Counted from the first letter of the stretch, positions 7,977 to 21,672 are shown. The stretch is DNA of 64,000 bases from Methylocystis heyeri (GCF_004802635.2 NZ_CP046052.1:1240001-1304000); one strand, 5' to 3'. The notes: generated from the letters alone by a model not told the origin. Numbers and translations are program-made.

Positions 7977-8791
7977 GCGATCCCGTTCGAAGGCCGAAAA
8001 CTGCCGGCCTCCCCAAAAAAGACGTCGCCCGCGTCGACGATTTCGTCACCCTGCCCGGTCGCCACCACCAGACGCCCGAATGCGTCGATGGTCTTGAAAC
8101 GCCCCCGCAACTCGACGCCTCGGGCGCAGTTCACCCTGATCGCGTGCCCGACGCCGGCGGCTTCCTGCAACCATTTTTCGCGAACGGCGGCGAAGCCGTC
8201 GCGCCCGGACCACAGGTCCAGCGTGGCGGCGAAGCTATCAGAAAGACGAGCAAGCAATTCCTCGGCCGAAGGCGCCCGCGGCAGAACGTCTTTAAGCGCC
8301 CTTGCCGGATAGGGCAATCCTTCGGGCGCAAAGGCGCAATTCACCCCGATCCCGATGATCGTGACCATGCGATCGGGCTGGCGCTCGTCTCCGGTCGCAA
8401 CGGAAACGCCTTCGAGCAATATGCCCCCCAGCTTTCCGCCGTCAAGCAGCAGGTCGTTAGGCCATTTCAGCGCTATGCGGTCGCCGAGCCCAGTTACATC
8501 CTTGACCGCGGAGATTGCCGCCAGTCCGGCGACAAAGCCGAGTTGAGGCGCCTTAGCAGGATCGGGACAATCGGAGTAGATCAGGCTCGCGTGAAGATTG
8601 CCCTCGCGGGAAACCCACTCGCGCCCAAGCCGGCCGCGCCCTTTGCTCTGCCGCCGCGCTGCGATCCACAACGGCCCACGCTCGCCGGCTGCCGCGAGCC
8701 GCTTGCCCTCCTCATTGGTGGAATCCACCTCTTCGAGAGCAAGCAGTCCAATTCCGCGCGCGCGCGCTGTCTCGCCGAGTTCCCATCCCAC
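7973..8791 (-). CDS. birA: biotin--[acetyl-CoA-carboxylase] ligase
   Basis: Attaches biotin through biotinyl-5'-AMP to the lysine of biotin carboxyl carrier proteins. The adenylate loop SKGRGRLGR (residues 49-57) and the KWPNDLLLDGGKLGGILLE segment with its catalytic lysine are intact, and the C-terminal SH3-like part (about 225-272) is present. There is no N-terminal helix-turn-helix, so it is a monofunctional ligase and not a repressor. It sits 9 bp after nuoN and overlaps rnj. Confidence 0.93.
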   Translation of the reverse strand: MGWELGETARARGIGLLALEEVDSTNEEGKRLAAAGERGPLWIAARRQSKGRGRLGREWVSREGNLHASLIYSDCPDPAKAPQLGFVAGLAAISAVKDVTGLGDRIALKWPNDLLLDGGKLGGILLEGVSVATGDERQPDRMVTIIGIGVNCAFAPEGLPYPARALKDVLPRAPSAEELLARLSDSFAATLDLWSGRDGFAAVREKWLQEAAGVGHAIRVNCARGVELRGRFKTIDAFGRLVVATGQGDEIVDAGDVFFGEAGSFRPSNGIA

Positions 8792-8800
8792 GGAAGGAAC

Positions 8801-10231
8801 TCAGAAGAGTGATTTCGCGGCGGCCGCGGCGGCATCCATCAGCGGACCGGGATAGACCCAGAAGCCGAGCACGAAGATGGTGGAGATCGCGAGTATGCCG
8901 CCCACGGTGCGGGACGAAGGATCGAAGGCGGGCGCGGGCTCGTCGAAATACATCACCTTCACGATCCGAAGGTAGTAGTAGGCCGCTACTGCGCTCGAGA
9001 GAACGCCGATCACCGCCAGAGGGTAAAGCCCGGCCTGAACCGCGGGGAGCAGCACATAATATTTGGCGAAGAAGCCGCCGAGAGGCGGAATGCCGGCGAG
9101 GGAAAACATCAACATCGCGAGAAAGAACGCGGTCGATCCCCGGGTGCGGGAAAGACCCGAGAGATCCGATATCTCTTCGACCGGCTTACCATTGACGCGC
9201 ATCGTCAGGATAGCGGCGAAGGCGCCGAGGGTCATGGCCGAATACATCACGAGATAGATCGCAATGCCCTTGACGCCCGCCTCGTTGGCCGCGGCAAGCC
9301 CGATCAGCACGAAACCCATGTGGCCGATCGAGGAATAGGCCATCAGGCGCTTTATGTTGGTCTGCCCGATCGCGGCGAAGGAGCCGAGAAGGGTCGAGAC
9401 GATAGCGAGGAACACCACGATCTGGCGCCACTGTCCGGTCATGCCCGGGAAAGCGCTCAGGGCGAAACGCACCGTGATCGCGACAGCGGCCATTTTGGCG
9501 GACGAAGCAAAGAACGCCGTCACCGGAGTAGGAGCGCCCTCGTAGACGTCGGGCGTCCACATATGGAACGGAGCCGCCGACATCTTGAACGCAAGACCGG
9601 CGAGCACGAACACCAGCCCGAACACGACTCCGATCGGGGCCGAGCCGGACACCGCGGCGGCGATGCCGTCGAAGGAGATCGTGCCGGCGAAACCATAGAG
9701 CAAGGTGGAGCCGTAGAGCATCATGCCCGAGGAAAGCGCGCCCAGCACGAAATATTTCAGGCCTGCCTCCGATGCGCGCGCGTCGTCGCGGGCGAAGGCC
9801 GCGACCACATAGAGCGCCAGGGACATCAGTTCCAGCCCAAGGTAAAGGGCGATGAGATTGTCAGCCGATATCAGCAGCAGCATGCCCAAAGTGGCGAGCA
9901 GGATGAGGATCGGATATTCGAACTTGTCGAGTTGCGCCCGACGCATGAAGTCGCTGGACAGGAGAATCGTCACCAGGGATGCGACCAGGGTGACCGCCTT
10001 GACGAAACGGGAAAAGGCGTCGTCGACAAAGGCGCCGTCGAACACGCTCGCGTCGGAATGAGACGACAGAACGATCGCCAGCAGAGCCAGCCCCAGCACC
10101 CCGACAGCCAGTTCGGATACGAGAGCATTGGCGCGCTCCCGCCAGGCGCCGAGGAGGAGGAGCGCCAGGACGCCCGCGGCGAGAATGACTTCCGGAAGGA
10201 AGTGGTGCGCTAGCTGGGTGAAAAAGGGCAT
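8801..10231 (-). CDS. nuoN: NADH-quinone oxidoreductase subunit N
   Basis: One of the three antiporter-like membrane subunits of respiratory complex I. The 476-residue protein is almost entirely hydrophobic, with about 14 transmembrane helices and the proton_antipo_M region. Residues such as FKMSAAPFHMWTPDVYEGAPTP and AYSSIGHMGF mark the discontinuous helices and conserved charged residues of NuoN. It is the last complex I gene in the operon. Confidence 0.95.
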   Translation of the reverse strand: MPFFTQLAHHFLPEVILAAGVLALLLLGAWRERANALVSELAVGVLGLALLAIVLSSHSDASVFDGAFVDDAFSRFVKAVTLVASLVTILLSSDFMRRAQLDKFEYPILILLATLGMLLLISADNLIALYLGLELMSLALYVVAAFARDDARASEAGLKYFVLGALSSGMMLYGSTLLYGFAGTISFDGIAAAVSGSAPIGVVFGLVFVLAGLAFKMSAAPFHMWTPDVYEGAPTPVTAFFASSAKMAAVAITVRFALSAFPGMTGQWRQIVVFLAIVSTLLGSFAAIGQTNIKRLMAYSSIGHMGFVLIGLAAANEAGVKGIAIYLVMYSAMTLGAFAAILTMRVNGKPVEEISDLSGLSRTRGSTAFFLAMLMFSLAGIPPLGGFFAKYYVLLPAVQAGLYPLAVIGVLSSAVAAYYYLRIVKVMYFDEPAPAFDPSSRTVGGILAISTIFVLGFWVYPGPLMDAAAAAAKSLF

Positions 10232-10244
10232 CTTTATCGATCCG

Positions 10245-11753
10245 TCAGTGGCTGGCGGCGGCGAGCTTCACCGCATCGAGGAGCGCAGAGTGGGACTGGA
10301 GCAGATTGGCGACCGAGGCCGCGGAAGCGTCGATGACGGGCCCGGGCTGGACGCCATAGTAGATCGTCAACACGATCAAGGGCGCAAACAGCGCGATTTC
10401 ACGGGCGGAAAGATCCGCGATATTGGCGAGGCTCGCCTTCTCGAGAGCGCCGAACACCACGCGCCGATAGAGGTAGAGCGCATAGGCGGCCGACAGGATC
10501 ACTCCGGTCGTCGCGAAAAGCGCGACCCAGCTATTGGCGCTGAAGGCTCCGGTCAGGGTCAGGAACTCGCCGATGAAGCCGGCTGTTCCGGGCAGGCCGA
10601 CATTCGCCATCGTGAACACCATAAAGGTGAAGGCGTAAAGCGGCATGCGATTGACCAGACCGCCATAGGCTGCGATCTCGCGGGTATGCATACGGTCGTA
10701 GATGACGCCCACGCAAAGGAACAAGGCGCCGGACACGAGACCGTGCGAGATCATCAGGAACATCGCGCCCTGAACGCCCTGGGGATTCATCGTGAACAGC
10801 CCCATCGTCACGAAGCCCATATGTGCAATGGACGAATAAGCGATGAGCTTCTTGATGTCCTCCTGCACCAGAGCGACCAGCGATGTGTAGATGATCGCTA
10901 TGACCGACATCGCATAAACGAGCGGAGCGAACTGCACCGAGGCGTCGGGGAACATCGGCAGCGAGAAGCGGATGAAACCGTATCCGCCCATCTTCAGCAG
11001 AATGGCGGCCAGGATAACCGAGCCCGCGGTCGGCGCTTCGACGTGAGCGTCCGGCAGCCAGGTGTGAACCGGCCACATCGGCATCTTCACCGCGAAGGAG
11101 GCGAAGAAGGCGAGCCAGAGCCATGTCTGCATCTGGGGCGGGAAATGCACGGTCAGCAGGACCGAGATATCGGTGGTGCCGGCCAGATTGTACATCGCCA
11201 GAATGGCGATCAGCATCAGCAGCGAACCGGCGAGCGTATAGAGGAAGAACTTGAAGCTCGCATAGACGCGCCGTTTGCCGCCCCAAATGCCGATGATCAG
11301 GAACATCGGGATGAGGCCGCCCTCGAAGAACAGGTAGAACAACACCAGATCGAGCGCGCAAAACACGCCGATCATCAGTGTCTCCAGCACGAGGAACGCG
11401 ATCATATATTCGGCGACGCGCTTCGTGATCGACTCCCAGGAGGCCAGGATCGCGAAGGGCATCAGGAAGGTGGTCAGAAGAACGAAGGGCATTGAAAAGC
11501 CGTCGACGCCCAGCTTGTAGACGAGGCCCGAACCGAACCAGCTCTTCTCTTCGATCAGCTGAAAGCTTGCGTTGGCGGCGTCGAACCGATTCCACGCCAC
11601 AACGGACAGAACGAACACCGCGATGGTCGTCAGAAGGGCGGCCCAGCGAACATTGCGCAGCGAAGCATCGCTTTCGCCTCGCTGGGTCAGAATGAACGCC
11701 GCGCCTACCAGCGGAAGAAAGGTAAGGCCGGAGAGAATTCCAAAACCGAACAT
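10245..11753 (-). CDS. nuoM: NADH-quinone oxidoreductase subunit M
   Basis: Antiporter-like proton-pumping membrane subunit of complex I, 502 residues with about 14 transmembrane helices. The [20 protein letters not shown] segment and the [13 protein letters not shown] segment are diagnostic for NuoM. The ATG overlaps the nuoL stop (TAATG), which indicates coupled translation. Confidence 0.96.
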   Translation of the reverse strand: MFGFGILSGLTFLPLVGAAFILTQRGESDASLRNVRWAALLTTIAVFVLSVVAWNRFDAANASFQLIEEKSWFGSGLVYKLGVDGFSMPFVLLTTFLMPFAILASWESITKRVAEYMIAFLVLETLMIGVFCALDLVLFYLFFEGGLIPMFLIIGIWGGKRRVYASFKFFLYTLAGSLLMLIAILAMYNLAGTTDISVLLTVHFPPQMQTWLWLAFFASFAVKMPMWPVHTWLPDAHVEAPTAGSVILAAILLKMGGYGFIRFSLPMFPDASVQFAPLVYAMSVIAIIYTSLVALVQEDIKKLIAYSSIAHMGFVTMGLFTMNPQGVQGAMFLMISHGLVSGALFLCVGVIYDRMHTREIAAYGGLVNRMPLYAFTFMVFTMANVGLPGTAGFIGEFLTLTGAFSANSWVALFATTGVILSAAYALYLYRRVVFGALEKASLANIADLSAREIALFAPLIVLTIYYGVQPGPVIDASAASVANLLQSHSALLDAVKLAAASH

Positions 11754-13816
11754 TAGCGTATGCCTCCGGCGACGAACCAGCTGACGACCGCCGCCACGCC
11801 GATCAGCATGGCGAATGCATAATGGTAGATGTAACCGGTCTGCAGGCGAACGGCGAGGCGGGCGCCGTCGGAAACCCGGGCCGCTACGCCGTCCGGACCC
11901 AGACCGTCGATGATGCGACCATCGCCGCCCTTCCAGAACAGCCGACCGATGGCGAAGGCGGGCTTAACGAACAACGCATCGTAAAGCTCGTCGAAATACC
12001 ACTTGTTGAGCAGGAACTGGTACAGCCTCGGGAAGGCGCCGGCGAGCGCCTGAGCCGTGCCAGGCTTCAGCACATAGAAGTAGAGCGAAACCAGGAAGCC
12101 TCCGACCATCATCGCAGACGGCATGTAGGACACCCAGCCGGGGATCTCGTGCATGGCGTGCAATATGTGATTGTGTTCGCGGGTGTAGAGCGCTTCCTTC
12201 CAGAACTCGTGGTAGGCGTGGCCAGCGAAGTAACGTTCGAACACGAAACCCGCGCCCACAGCGCCCGCGGCGAGAACCGCCAACGGGATCAGCATGACCA
12301 GCGGAGATTCATGCGGCTTATGATCGCCGTGGCCATGACCGTGATGATCGTCGTGAGCCCAGTGGACCGGCTCCTCGTCGCTGATATGTTCGTGAACCTG
12401 AACATGCGCGTGGGGATCATGAGCGTGAGCGTCATGGGCGCTCACCGCCCTGGTCCCGAAGAAGGTCATGAACACCAGCCGCCAGGAATAGAAGGAGGTG
12501 AGCCCGGCGGCGACCACGGTGGCGACGAAACCATACATGGCCGCGTGGGAATGCTGGCTTGCGGCGAAAGCCGCTTCGATGATCGCGTCCTTGGAAAAGA
12601 AGCCGGCGAAGCCGATGGACGTATGCGGGATGCCGAAGCCGGTGAGCGCGAGCGTTCCGATCGTCATCATGGCGAATGTGAAGGGGATGTCCTTGCGCAG
12701 CCCGCCCATGTTCCGCATGTCCTGCTCATGGTGCATCGCTTGGATGACCGAACCGGCGCCGAGGAACAGCAGCGCTTTGAAGAAAGCGTGCGTGAAAAGG
12801 TGGAACACGCCGAGCGAATATCCGCCCACGCCTTCCGCAACGAACATGTAGCCGAGCTGAGAGCAGGTCGAATAGGCGATGACGCGCTTGATGTCGTTTT
12901 GAACCAGACCGACGGTCGCGGCGAAAAAGGCCGTGGTGGCGCCGATGATCGTGACGAAGGTGAGAGCGTCCGGGGCGTATTCGAACACGGGCGACATGCG
13001 GGCGACCATGAACACGCCGGCGGTGACCATGGTGGCCGCATGGATGAGCGCCGAGACCGGCGTCGGGCCTTCCATGGCGTCGGGCAGCCATGTGTGAAGG
13101 AAGAACTGGGCCGACTTGCCCATGGCCCCGACGAAGAGCAGGAAAGCCGCGAGCGTGAGGGCGTCGACATTCAGCCCGAAGACATGGATGGTCTTGCCGG
13201 CGACGCCGGGAACGGATGCGAAAACCTCGTCGAAACTGACCGAATGGGTCAACTGAAAGACAAGGAAGATTCCGAGCGCGAAGCCGAAGTCGCCCACGCG
13301 GTTGACCACGAAAGCTTTGATCGCGGCCGCGCAGGCGGAGGGCTTCTCATACCAGAAACCGATCAGCAGATATGAAGCGAGGCCCACGCCCTCCCAGCCG
13401 AAGAACATCTGCACCAGATTGTCCGCGGTCACCAGCATCAGCATGGCGAAGGTGAAGAGCGACAAATAGGCGAAGAACCGCGGCCGATGCGGGTCCTCGT
13501 GCATGTATCCGATCGAATAGAGGTGCACGAGGCTGGAGACAGTGTTCACGACCACCAGCATCACAGCGGTCAGCGTGTCCACCCTCAAGGCCCAGTCGAC
13601 CTTCAGCGCGCCGGAGGTGAACCAGTTGCCAAGGACCGGAGTGGTCGAATGGCCCTCGCCGAGCGCGATGTTGAAAAAGACGATCCAGGACATCGCCGCG
13701 GCGGCGATGAGCAGGCTCGTGGTCACGAGCTCCGACGCTCGCGCCCCGATCTTGCGGCCGAAGGCGCCGGCGATCAGGAAGCCGACAAGGGGAAGAAAGA
13801 CGATTGCCTGAATCAT
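11753..13816 (-). CDS. nuoL: NADH-quinone oxidoreductase subunit L
   Basis: The largest antiporter-like subunit of complex I, 687 residues, with the long lateral helix expected at the C-terminal side. [27 protein letters not shown] and [13 protein letters not shown] are typical NuoL motifs. A His-rich insertion (about residues 470-515, [16 protein letters not shown] followed by [12 protein letters not shown]) lies in a loop and could bind metal. Such His-rich loops occur in some alphaproteobacterial NuoL proteins. Confidence 0.96.
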   Translation of the reverse strand: MIQAIVFLPLVGFLIAGAFGRKIGARASELVTTSLLIAAAAMSWIVFFNIALGEGHSTTPVLGNWFTSGALKVDWALRVDTLTAVMLVVVNTVSSLVHLYSIGYMHEDPHRPRFFAYLSLFTFAMLMLVTADNLVQMFFGWEGVGLASYLLIGFWYEKPSACAAAIKAFVVNRVGDFGFALGIFLVFQLTHSVSFDEVFASVPGVAGKTIHVFGLNVDALTLAAFLLFVGAMGKSAQFFLHTWLPDAMEGPTPVSALIHAATMVTAGVFMVARMSPVFEYAPDALTFVTIIGATTAFFAATVGLVQNDIKRVIAYSTCSQLGYMFVAEGVGGYSLGVFHLFTHAFFKALLFLGAGSVIQAMHHEQDMRNMGGLRKDIPFTFAMMTIGTLALTGFGIPHTSIGFAGFFSKDAIIEAAFAASQHSHAAMYGFVATVVAAGLTSFYSWRLVFMTFFGTRAVSAHDAHAHDPHAHVQVHEHISDEEPVHWAHDDHHGHGHGDHKPHESPLVMLIPLAVLAAGAVGAGFVFERYFAGHAYHEFWKEALYTREHNHILHAMHEIPGWVSYMPSAMMVGGFLVSLYFYVLKPGTAQALAGAFPRLYQFLLNKWYFDELYDALFVKPAFAIGRLFWKGGDGRIIDGLGPDGVAARVSDGARLAVRLQTGYIYHYAFAMLIGVAAVVSWFVAGGIR

Positions 13817-13823
13817 CGCGGGA

Positions 13824-14141
13824 TCAGCCTTTCAAGCTGTTGATGTCGTCGACCGCGATAGAGCCGCGATTACGATAGAATGTGACCAGGATGGCGAGGC
13901 CGATGGCGGCTTCGGCCGCCGCGACCGTGAGCACGAACAGGGCGAACACCTGTCCGGTCAGGTCGGCCAGCGCGGCCGAGAAAGCCACGAAATTCAGATT
14001 GACCGAGAGAAGTATCAGCTCGACCGACATCAGGATGACGATGATGTTCTTCCGGTTGAGGATGATGCCCGCGATCCCGAGCGTGAACAGAATGGCGGAG
14101 ACTACGAGATAATGGGTGAGGCCGATCGTCGTCATGGTCAT
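13824..14141 (-). CDS. nuoK: NADH-quinone oxidoreductase subunit K
   Basis: A 105-residue subunit of the complex I membrane arm with three transmembrane helices. The membrane-buried glutamates lie in [13 protein letters not shown] and in [13 protein letters not shown] and belong to the proton-translocation axis. It sits 7 bp upstream of nuoL. Confidence 0.96.
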   Translation of the reverse strand: MTMTTIGLTHYLVVSAILFTLGIAGIILNRKNIIVILMSVELILLSVNLNFVAFSAALADLTGQVFALFVLTVAAAEAAIGLAILVTFYRNRGSIAVDDINSLKG

Positions 14142-14146
14142 TTTCC

Positions 14147-14746
14147 TTAGAGGCCCGCCCGCGACGGCACTTTCCTGATCTCGACCACGGTCTTCGCGGT
14201 GCGAGAATTCTGCTCTTCGATGTTCTGGCGCTTCACGTTCGGACGGTGACGCAGGGTCAGCACGATCGCGCCGATCATGGCCGTAAGCAGAACCAGCGCC
14301 GACACCTCGAAGAAGATCACATATTTGGTGTAGAGCACCTGCCCCAGAGCCGCGGTGTTGGTGACCTGGGCCACGATGGGTGAAGCCGCCGCCTCCGTCG
14401 CCGAAGGCGCGGATTTCCAGTTGACCGCGACGAAACCGAGTTCGAACAGCACCACGGCGCCGACCGCTCCGCCAACCGGCAGATATTTCTGGAAGCCTTG
14501 CTTCAGCTCGGCGAAATCGACGTCGAGCATCATGACCACGAACAGGAACAGCACGGCCACGGCGCCCACATAGACGACGATGAGGATCATCGCCAGGAAC
14601 TCCGCGCCCTGCAGCAGGAAGAGCCCCGCGCCGTTGCAGAAGGCCAGGATGAGGAACAGCACCGAATGCACCGGATTGCGCGCGGTGATCACCATGAAGG
14701 CCGAGGCGATCAGCACGACCGAGAAGAGATAGAAGAATGCGGCCAC
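14147..14746 (-). CDS. nuoJ: NADH-quinone oxidoreductase subunit J
   Basis: Membrane subunit of complex I, 199 residues with five predicted helices. The [11 protein letters not shown] and [20 protein letters not shown] segments, the latter near the pi-bulge helix, are hallmarks of NuoJ. The hydrophilic C-terminal tail of about 30 residues is poorly conserved. Confidence 0.95.
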   Translation of the reverse strand: MAAFFYLFSVVLIASAFMVITARNPVHSVLFLILAFCNGAGLFLLQGAEFLAMILIVVYVGAVAVLFLFVVMMLDVDFAELKQGFQKYLPVGGAVGAVVLFELGFVAVNWKSAPSATEAAASPIVAQVTNTAALGQVLYTKYVIFFEVSALVLLTAMIGAIVLTLRHRPNVKRQNIEEQNSRTAKTVVEIRKVPSRAGL

Positions 14747-14818
14747 GGCTTCGTCCTTTTCAGGGGTCGCGCCGCATCCCTCGCGGCGCGCGAATTTCAG
14801 GGGCTTGCCTTGCAGCGG

Positions 14819-15307
14819 TCAGCGATAAGGAGCGTCGAGCGCGATGTTTCGGGCGATTTCCCGTTCCCACCGCGCGCCGTTCTCGAGCAGACGCTCCTTG
14901 TTGTAATAGAGTTCCTCGCGCGTTTCCGTCGCGAATTCCTGGTTCGGACCCTCGACGATAGCGTCGACCGGACAGGCTTCCTGGCAGAAACCGCAGTAGA
15001 TGCACTTCACCATGTCGATGTCGTAGCGGGTCGTACGCCGGGTGCCGTCGTTGCGCCGCGGCCCTGCTTCGATAGTAATCGCCTGCGCCGGGCAGATCGC
15101 CTCGCAAAGCTTGCAGGCGATGCAGCGCTCTTCCCCGTTGGGATAGCGTCGCAGGGCATGTTCGCCACGAAAGCGCGGCGACTGCGGATTCTTCTCGTGC
15201 GGGTAGTTGATCGTGGCCTTCGGTTTGAAGAAGTAGCGCATCGACAGAAGGAAAGCGCTCACGAACTCCGTCAGGAAGAGCGATTTGGCGGCGTTGTCCA
15301 GTCTCAT
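14819..15307 (-). CDS. nuoI: NADH-quinone oxidoreductase subunit I (2x[4Fe-4S])
   Basis: Peripheral-arm ferredoxin-like subunit that carries clusters N6a and N6b and passes electrons towards NuoB. Two cluster motifs, [12 protein letters not shown] and [12 protein letters not shown], are complete. The length of 162 residues is normal. It starts 10 bp after the nuoH stop. Confidence 0.97.
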   Translation of the reverse strand: MRLDNAAKSLFLTEFVSAFLLSMRYFFKPKATINYPHEKNPQSPRFRGEHALRRYPNGEERCIACKLCEAICPAQAITIEAGPRRNDGTRRTTRYDIDMVKCIYCGFCQEACPVDAIVEGPNQEFATETREELYYNKERLLENGARWEREIARNIALDAPYR

Positions 15308-15317
15308 GATGCGAACC

Positions 15318-16367
15318 TCAATTCGCCAGAGCGGCGCTGGGCCAGAATTCCAGCACGGCGGCGACGACGATGACCATGACCAGCGAGATCGGCAGGAACA
15401 CTTTCCAGCCCAGCCGCATCAGCTGATCGTAGCGGTAGCGGGGAACGAAGGCTTTCACCATCGCGAAGAGGAAGAAGAAGAAGCTGACCTTCAGCAGGAA
15501 CCAGACGACTCCGGGAATCCAGGTGAAGGGCGCGAAGTTGAACAGCGGCAGCCAGCCCCCGCAGAACAGAATGGTCAACAGGGCGCACATGGTCACGATC
15601 GCCACATATTCCGCCAGCATGAACAACACGTAAGGCGTGGCGGAATATTCGATCATGAAGCCCGCGACGAGTTCGGATTCGGCTTCGACCAGATCGAAAG
15701 GCGGGCGGTTGGTTTCGGCGAGCGCGGAAACGAAGAATATCACGAACATCGGCAGCAGCCGCAGCCAGTACCACCCGAAGACGCCATATTTGGTGTCCTG
15801 GGCGTTGACGATGTCGGTGAGATTGAGCGAACCGGCGCAGAGAAGGACCGTGATGATGACGAAGCCGATCGAGACTTCGTAGGACACCATCTGAGCGGCC
15901 GAGCGCAGGGCCGAAAGGAACGGATATTTCGAGTTGGACGCCCATCCGCCCATGATCACGCCATAGACCCCGAGGGACGACAGCGCAAAAATATAGAGAA
16001 TGCCGACATTGATGTCCGCGACGACCCAGCCCCCGGAGGAGACCGGCACCACGGCCCAGGCGGCCACAGCGAGGGTCGCCATCAGCAAGGGCGCGAACAG
16101 AAACACGCTCTTATTGGCGGTGTCCGGGATCACCGGCTCCTTGAGAGCGAATTTGATGAAATCCGCGAAGCTCTGCCACAGACCCCAGGGACCGACGACG
16201 TTGGGTCCCCGGCGCAGCTGGACGGCCGCCCAGATCTTGCGGTCCGCAAGAATGACATAGGCGACGTAAATCAAAAGCACGACGGCGATCAGCACGCTCT
16301 TCACCAAAGCGAGCGCCAGCGGATTTTCCGAGATGAAGGAAACGATGGTGTTCCAGAGGTCGCCCAC
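15318..16367 (-). CDS. nuoH: NADH-quinone oxidoreductase subunit H
   Basis: Membrane subunit at the junction with the peripheral arm, forming much of the quinone chamber (349 residues, about eight helices). [19 protein letters not shown] and [20 protein letters not shown] are diagnostic. I chose a GTG start at 16367 because AGGAG lies 8 nt upstream and because the ATG further upstream (16424) would overlap the end of nuoG by 46 bp. Confidence 0.95.
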   Translation of the reverse strand: MGDLWNTIVSFISENPLALALVKSVLIAVVLLIYVAYVILADRKIWAAVQLRRGPNVVGPWGLWQSFADFIKFALKEPVIPDTANKSVFLFAPLLMATLAVAAWAVVPVSSGGWVVADINVGILYIFALSSLGVYGVIMGGWASNSKYPFLSALRSAAQMVSYEVSIGFVIITVLLCAGSLNLTDIVNAQDTKYGVFGWYWLRLLPMFVIFFVSALAETNRPPFDLVEAESELVAGFMIEYSATPYVLFMLAEYVAIVTMCALLTILFCGGWLPLFNFAPFTWIPGVVWFLLKVSFFFFLFAMVKAFVPRYRYDQLMRLGWKVFLPISLVMVIVVAAVLEFWPSAALAN

Positions 16368-16378
16368 GTCGAATGCTC

Positions 16379-18442
16379 CTATTCCGCGGCCTGACGCAGC
16401 CGGCCCTGGGCCAGCGCCGAACATTCCGCCATGACGGCGGACGCGCGTGCGATCGGATTGGTGAGATAGAAATCGGAAACGACGGAAACGAAGGGATCCT
16501 TCATCGCGACCGCCGAATGCTGAACCAGCTTGCCGATGTCGGCGTCGTCGCCGCGTTCGATAGCGTCGATCCGCTGCAGATGGGGGTGACGTTCGAACAT
16601 CGCCTTGCGCAGTTGCGCCAACGAGTCGAACGGCAGCGGATCCCCGAGCGCGCCCGAAAGCGCCCTCAGTATGGCCCAGTCCTCCCTCGCCTCGCCCGGC
16701 GGGAAGCTGGCCCGCGCGGCGGCCTGGACCCGCCCTTCGGTGTTGACGAACAGACCGAACTTCTCGGTATAGGCGCTGCCGGGCAGAACGACATCCGCCC
16801 GATGAGCGCCGCGATCGCCATGGGAGCCGATATAGACCACGAAGGCGCCCGGCTCGATTTCGATTTCGTCGGCCCCGAGATTGAAGATGAGGTCTGCGGC
16901 CCCTTTGCTTACAAATTCATGCGCGGGCATGCCGCCCACGGACGGAACAAAGCCGAGGTCGAGGGCTCCGACCCGCGCAGCGGCGGTGTGCAGCACGGAG
17001 AACCCGTTCCAGCCCTCGGAGAGTCCCCCGTGTCTGACGGCAGCCTGCGCGGCGAGAGCGAGGATCGCGTCGCCATCGGGACGGGTCAGCGCCCCCTGCC
17101 CGATCAGAACGATGCGCTTCTGCGAGGGCGTCTGTCCCTGCTTGATGAAACGCAGCAGCGAATCCGGCCCGGCCCCGAGATAGTCGTAGTCGTAGGTGAG
17201 GTCGGCCTTCTCGCCGACGAGAGCGATATTGAAGCCACCCTTGAGCCAGCGCTTGCGGATGCGCGCGTTGAGGACAGGCGCTTCCTTGCGCGGATTGGAC
17301 CCGATGATGAGAAGCGAGTCCGCCTCGTCGATCCCGGCGATCGTCGCGTTGAACAGATAGGAAGCCCGGCCGAAGAACCGATCGAGGCGCGAACCGTCCT
17401 GGCGGCAGTCGAGACTGACGACCCCGAGCTTTTCGGCGAGCAGCTTGAGCGCAAAGATTTCCTCGAGCGCGGCGAGATCGCCGACCAGCGCCGCGGTCTT
17501 GCCGGCCGGCGTCGCCCGGGTCCTGGCGGCGACGGCGCCGAGCGCCTCCTGCCAGGAGGCCGGACGCAGCCGCCCGTTTTCGCGAACATAAGGCCGATCG
17601 AGGCGCTGTCGGCCGAGGCCGTCGACCACCTGGCGGGTCTTGTCGGAAATCCACTCCTCATTGACCGCATCGTTCACGCGGGGAAGAATGCGAACGACCT
17701 CTCGGCCGCGAGAATCGATGCGGATCGCCGAACCGAGTGCATCCTGGACGTCGATGCTTTCCGTCTTCTGATACTCCCAGGGGCGCGCCCGAAAATTCTG
17801 CGGCTTGGGCAGAAGCGCGCCCACCGGGCAGAGATCCGCCACATTGCCCTGGAGCTCGGAGGTCATGGCGCTCTGGAGATAGGTCGTGATCTCCATGTCT
17901 TCGCCGCGCCCGATGGCGCCCATCTCGCCGGTGCCGGCGATTTCGGCGGTGAAGCGAACGCAGCGCGTGCAGTGAATGCAGCGGTTCATCTCGGTCTTGA
18001 CCAGGGGACCGATATATTTGTTCTCGACCGCCCGCTTGTTTTCGACATAGCGGGAGGAGTCCCCGCCGAAGGCGAGCGCCTGGTCCTGCAGGTCGCACTC
18101 GCCGCCCTGGTCGCAAATCGGGCAGTCGAGCGGATGGTTGACCAGAAGAAACTCCATGACGCCCTCGCGGGCCTTCTTCACCATCGGAGTCTTGGTGAAG
18201 ACCTCCGGCGGCGCGCCGTTCGGTCCCGGGCGTAGGTCCTTCACCGCCATGGCGCAGGAGGCCGCCGGCTTCGGCGGACCGCCCTTCACCTCGACAAGGC
18301 ACATGCGGCAATTGCCCGCGATGGACAGGCGCTCGTGATAGCAAAAGCGCGGCACCTCCGCCCCGGCCTCTTCGCAGGCCTGGAGCAGGGTGAACTCGGG
18401 CGGGACATCCACTTCCACGCCATCCACGAGAATTTTTGTCAC
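16379..18442 (-). CDS. nuoG: NADH-quinone oxidoreductase subunit G
   Basis: The large iron-sulfur subunit of complex I (687 residues). The N-terminal 2Fe-2S and 4Fe-4S ligand set is visible: [15 protein letters not shown], then [15 protein letters not shown] and [10 protein letters not shown]. The C-terminal two-thirds is the molybdopterin-oxidoreductase-like domain without cofactor. It lies between nuoF and nuoH as in other proteobacteria. Confidence 0.96.
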   Translation of the reverse strand: MTKILVDGVEVDVPPEFTLLQACEEAGAEVPRFCYHERLSIAGNCRMCLVEVKGGPPKPAASCAMAVKDLRPGPNGAPPEVFTKTPMVKKAREGVMEFLLVNHPLDCPICDQGGECDLQDQALAFGGDSSRYVENKRAVENKYIGPLVKTEMNRCIHCTRCVRFTAEIAGTGEMGAIGRGEDMEITTYLQSAMTSELQGNVADLCPVGALLPKPQNFRARPWEYQKTESIDVQDALGSAIRIDSRGREVVRILPRVNDAVNEEWISDKTRQVVDGLGRQRLDRPYVRENGRLRPASWQEALGAVAARTRATPAGKTAALVGDLAALEEIFALKLLAEKLGVVSLDCRQDGSRLDRFFGRASYLFNATIAGIDEADSLLIIGSNPRKEAPVLNARIRKRWLKGGFNIALVGEKADLTYDYDYLGAGPDSLLRFIKQGQTPSQKRIVLIGQGALTRPDGDAILALAAQAAVRHGGLSEGWNGFSVLHTAAARVGALDLGFVPSVGGMPAHEFVSKGAADLIFNLGADEIEIEPGAFVVYIGSHGDRGAHRADVVLPGSAYTEKFGLFVNTEGRVQAAARASFPPGEAREDWAILRALSGALGDPLPFDSLAQLRKAMFERHPHLQRIDAIERGDDADIGKLVQHSAVAMKDPFVSVVSDFYLTNPIARASAVMAECSALAQGRLRQAAE

Positions 18443-18485
18443 TTCGCCTTCTCCAAATCGACGCTATCGCCTACCCCGGCCCTTC

Positions 18486-19790
<1,305 letters not shown>

Positions 19791-19812
19791 GGTTCGTCCC
19801 GTCTCTCTGGAA

Positions 19813-20427
19813 TTACTTCGATCCCTCGCCATAAAGCGAGGTGAGGCTGGTCAATTCGCCTTCCGGCTCGGAACTGGAGCGGCCGGTCTGCGATCCGGTC
19901 CTGACGGGGCGGCCGGCGGCGAGATCGTCGAGCAGCTTCTCGAAGTTCTCGGGCGTCAGATCTTCGTAGTAGTCGTCGTTTATCTGAACCATCGGCGCGT
20001 TGCAGCAGGCGCCGAGGCACTCGACCTCGGCCCAGGAGAACAACCCGTCGCCCGAGACCTTGCGCTGCGGTCCGACCCTGCGCTCAAGAACCTTGACGAT
20101 GTCGTCGGAGCCGCGCAGCAGGCAGGGCGTCGTGCCGCACAATTGCACGTAGAACTTCCCCACCGGCTCGAGATTGAACATGGTGTAGAAGGTCGCGATT
20201 TCGAGCACGCGGATGTAGGGCATCCCCAATGTCTCCGCGACCTTCTCGATCGCCGGGCGGGGAAGCCAGTAGTCGTTCTGCTTTTGAGCTTGCCAAAGCG
20301 CGGGGACGACGGCCGAGGCCTGGCGCCCGTCGGGATATTTGGCGATCAGCTTTTCGAGCAACGCCTTGTTCTGCGGCGTGAACTCGAAGCTCTCAGGCTG
20401 CTTTTCGGCGAGACGGCGGACGGACAT
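19813..20427 (-). CDS. nuoE: NADH-quinone oxidoreductase subunit E (24 kDa, 2Fe-2S)
   Basis: Thioredoxin-fold subunit with 2Fe-2S cluster N1a next to FMN. Cluster ligands lie in [12 protein letters not shown] and [12 protein letters not shown]. It has 204 residues. The ATG overlaps the nuoD stop (TAATG). The acidic, Ser/Thr-rich C-terminal tail of about 25 residues is outside the conserved fold. Confidence 0.95.
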   Translation of the reverse strand: MSVRRLAEKQPESFEFTPQNKALLEKLIAKYPDGRQASAVVPALWQAQKQNDYWLPRPAIEKVAETLGMPYIRVLEIATFYTMFNLEPVGKFYVQLCGTTPCLLRGSDDIVKVLERRVGPQRKVSGDGLFSWAEVECLGACCNAPMVQINDDYYEDLTPENFEKLLDDLAAGRPVRTGSQTGRSSSEPEGELTSLTSLYGEGSK

Positions 20428-21617
20428 TAGCGATCAACCTCTCCGAACACGATGTCGAGCGATCCCAGGATCGCCGAAACGTCGGCGAGCATGTGATCAC
20501 GACAAAGAAAATCCATGGCCTGCAAATGCGCGAAGCCCGGCGCGCGGAGCTTGCAGCGGTAAGGCTTGTCCCCTCCGTCGGAGACCAGATAGACGCCGAA
20601 TTCTCCCTTCGGCGCCTCCACGGCGGCGTAGACTTCGCCCGGCGGAACCTTGAAGCCCTCGGTGTAGAGCTTGAAGTGATGGATCAGGGCTTCCATGGAA
20701 CGCTTCATATCCGAGCGCGACGGCGCGGAAATCTTGTTGTTCACGACCGAAACCGGTCCGCGGTTTTCGGCGCTCAGAAGCTTGTTCACGCACTGGCGCA
20801 TGATCGACGCCGACTGACGCATCTCTTCCATGCGGATCACCGCGCGGTCGTAGCAGTCGCCATATTTGCCGACGGGGATATCGAACTCCATTTCCTCGTA
20901 GCAATCGTAGGGCTGCGCCTTGCGCAGATCCCACGCGGCGCCCGAGCCGCGCACCATCACGCCGGAGAAGCCGTATTTCCAGGCGTCCTCCAGCGAGATC
21001 ACGCCGATGCCGACGTTGCGCTGCTTGAAGATGCGGTTCTCGATGAAGAGAGCTTCGAGATCGTCGCAGACCTTCAGGAAGGGGTCGATGAAGGCGCCGA
21101 TGTCTTCGACCAGCTGATCCGGCAGGTCGCGGCCGACGCCGCCCGGCCTGAAATAATTGGCGTGCATGCGCGCGCCGCAGGCGCGCTCGTAGAACACCAT
21201 CAGCTTTTCGCGCTCTTCATAGCCCCACAGCGGCGGCGTCAACGCGCCGACGTCCATGGCCTGAGAGGTCACGTTGAGGAGATGCGACAGCAGGCGGCCG
21301 ATCTCGGCGTAAAGCACGCGGATGAGCTGCCCGCGGCGGGGAACCTCGACGCCGAGGAGACGTTCGATGGCGAGGCAGAACGCATGCTCCTGATTCATCG
21401 GCGCGCAATAGTCGAGCCGGTCGAAATAGGGCACGTTCTGGAGATAGGTGCGGGCCTCCATCAGCTTTTCCGTGCCGCGATGGAGGAAGCCGACGTGCGG
21501 GTCGACGCGCTCGACCACTTCGCCGTCCAGCTCGAGGATGAGGCGCAGAACGCCGTGCGCCGCCGGATGCTGCGGTCCGAAGTTGATCGAGAAATTGCGT
21601 AACGATTGGTCGGTCAT
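20427..21617 (-). CDS. nuoD: NADH-quinone oxidoreductase subunit D (49 kDa)
   Basis: Quinone-binding subunit related to NiFe-hydrogenase large subunits (396 residues). [15 protein letters not shown] at the N-terminus carries the conserved histidines of the quinone pocket. The C-terminus ends in VFGEVDR as in other NuoD proteins. nuoC and nuoD are separate genes here, as usual in alphaproteobacteria and unlike E. coli. Confidence 0.97.
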   Translation of the reverse strand: MTDQSLRNFSINFGPQHPAAHGVLRLILELDGEVVERVDPHVGFLHRGTEKLMEARTYLQNVPYFDRLDYCAPMNQEHAFCLAIERLLGVEVPRRGQLIRVLYAEIGRLLSHLLNVTSQAMDVGALTPPLWGYEEREKLMVFYERACGARMHANYFRPGGVGRDLPDQLVEDIGAFIDPFLKVCDDLEALFIENRIFKQRNVGIGVISLEDAWKYGFSGVMVRGSGAAWDLRKAQPYDCYEEMEFDIPVGKYGDCYDRAVIRMEEMRQSASIMRQCVNKLLSAENRGPVSVVNNKISAPSRSDMKRSMEALIHHFKLYTEGFKVPPGEVYAAVEAPKGEFGVYLVSDGGDKPYRCKLRAPGFAHLQAMDFLCRDHMLADVSAILGSLDIVFGEVDR

Positions 21618-21672
21618 TCTTGCGTCCCTCGACCGCGTCGGCGCGACGCCGACCGGCCTGCGCCAGTTCCTG

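Noticed and set aside
6288-8312. A 674-codon open frame on the plus strand
   Set aside because: It is fully antisense to RNase J and birA, which show intact catalytic motifs. The composition is Arg/His-rich and no domain is recognisable.
16373-18235. A 620-codon plus-strand frame opposite nuoG
   Set aside because: It is a shadow frame of nuoG, with no recognisable motif and no plausible promoter or ribosome-binding site.
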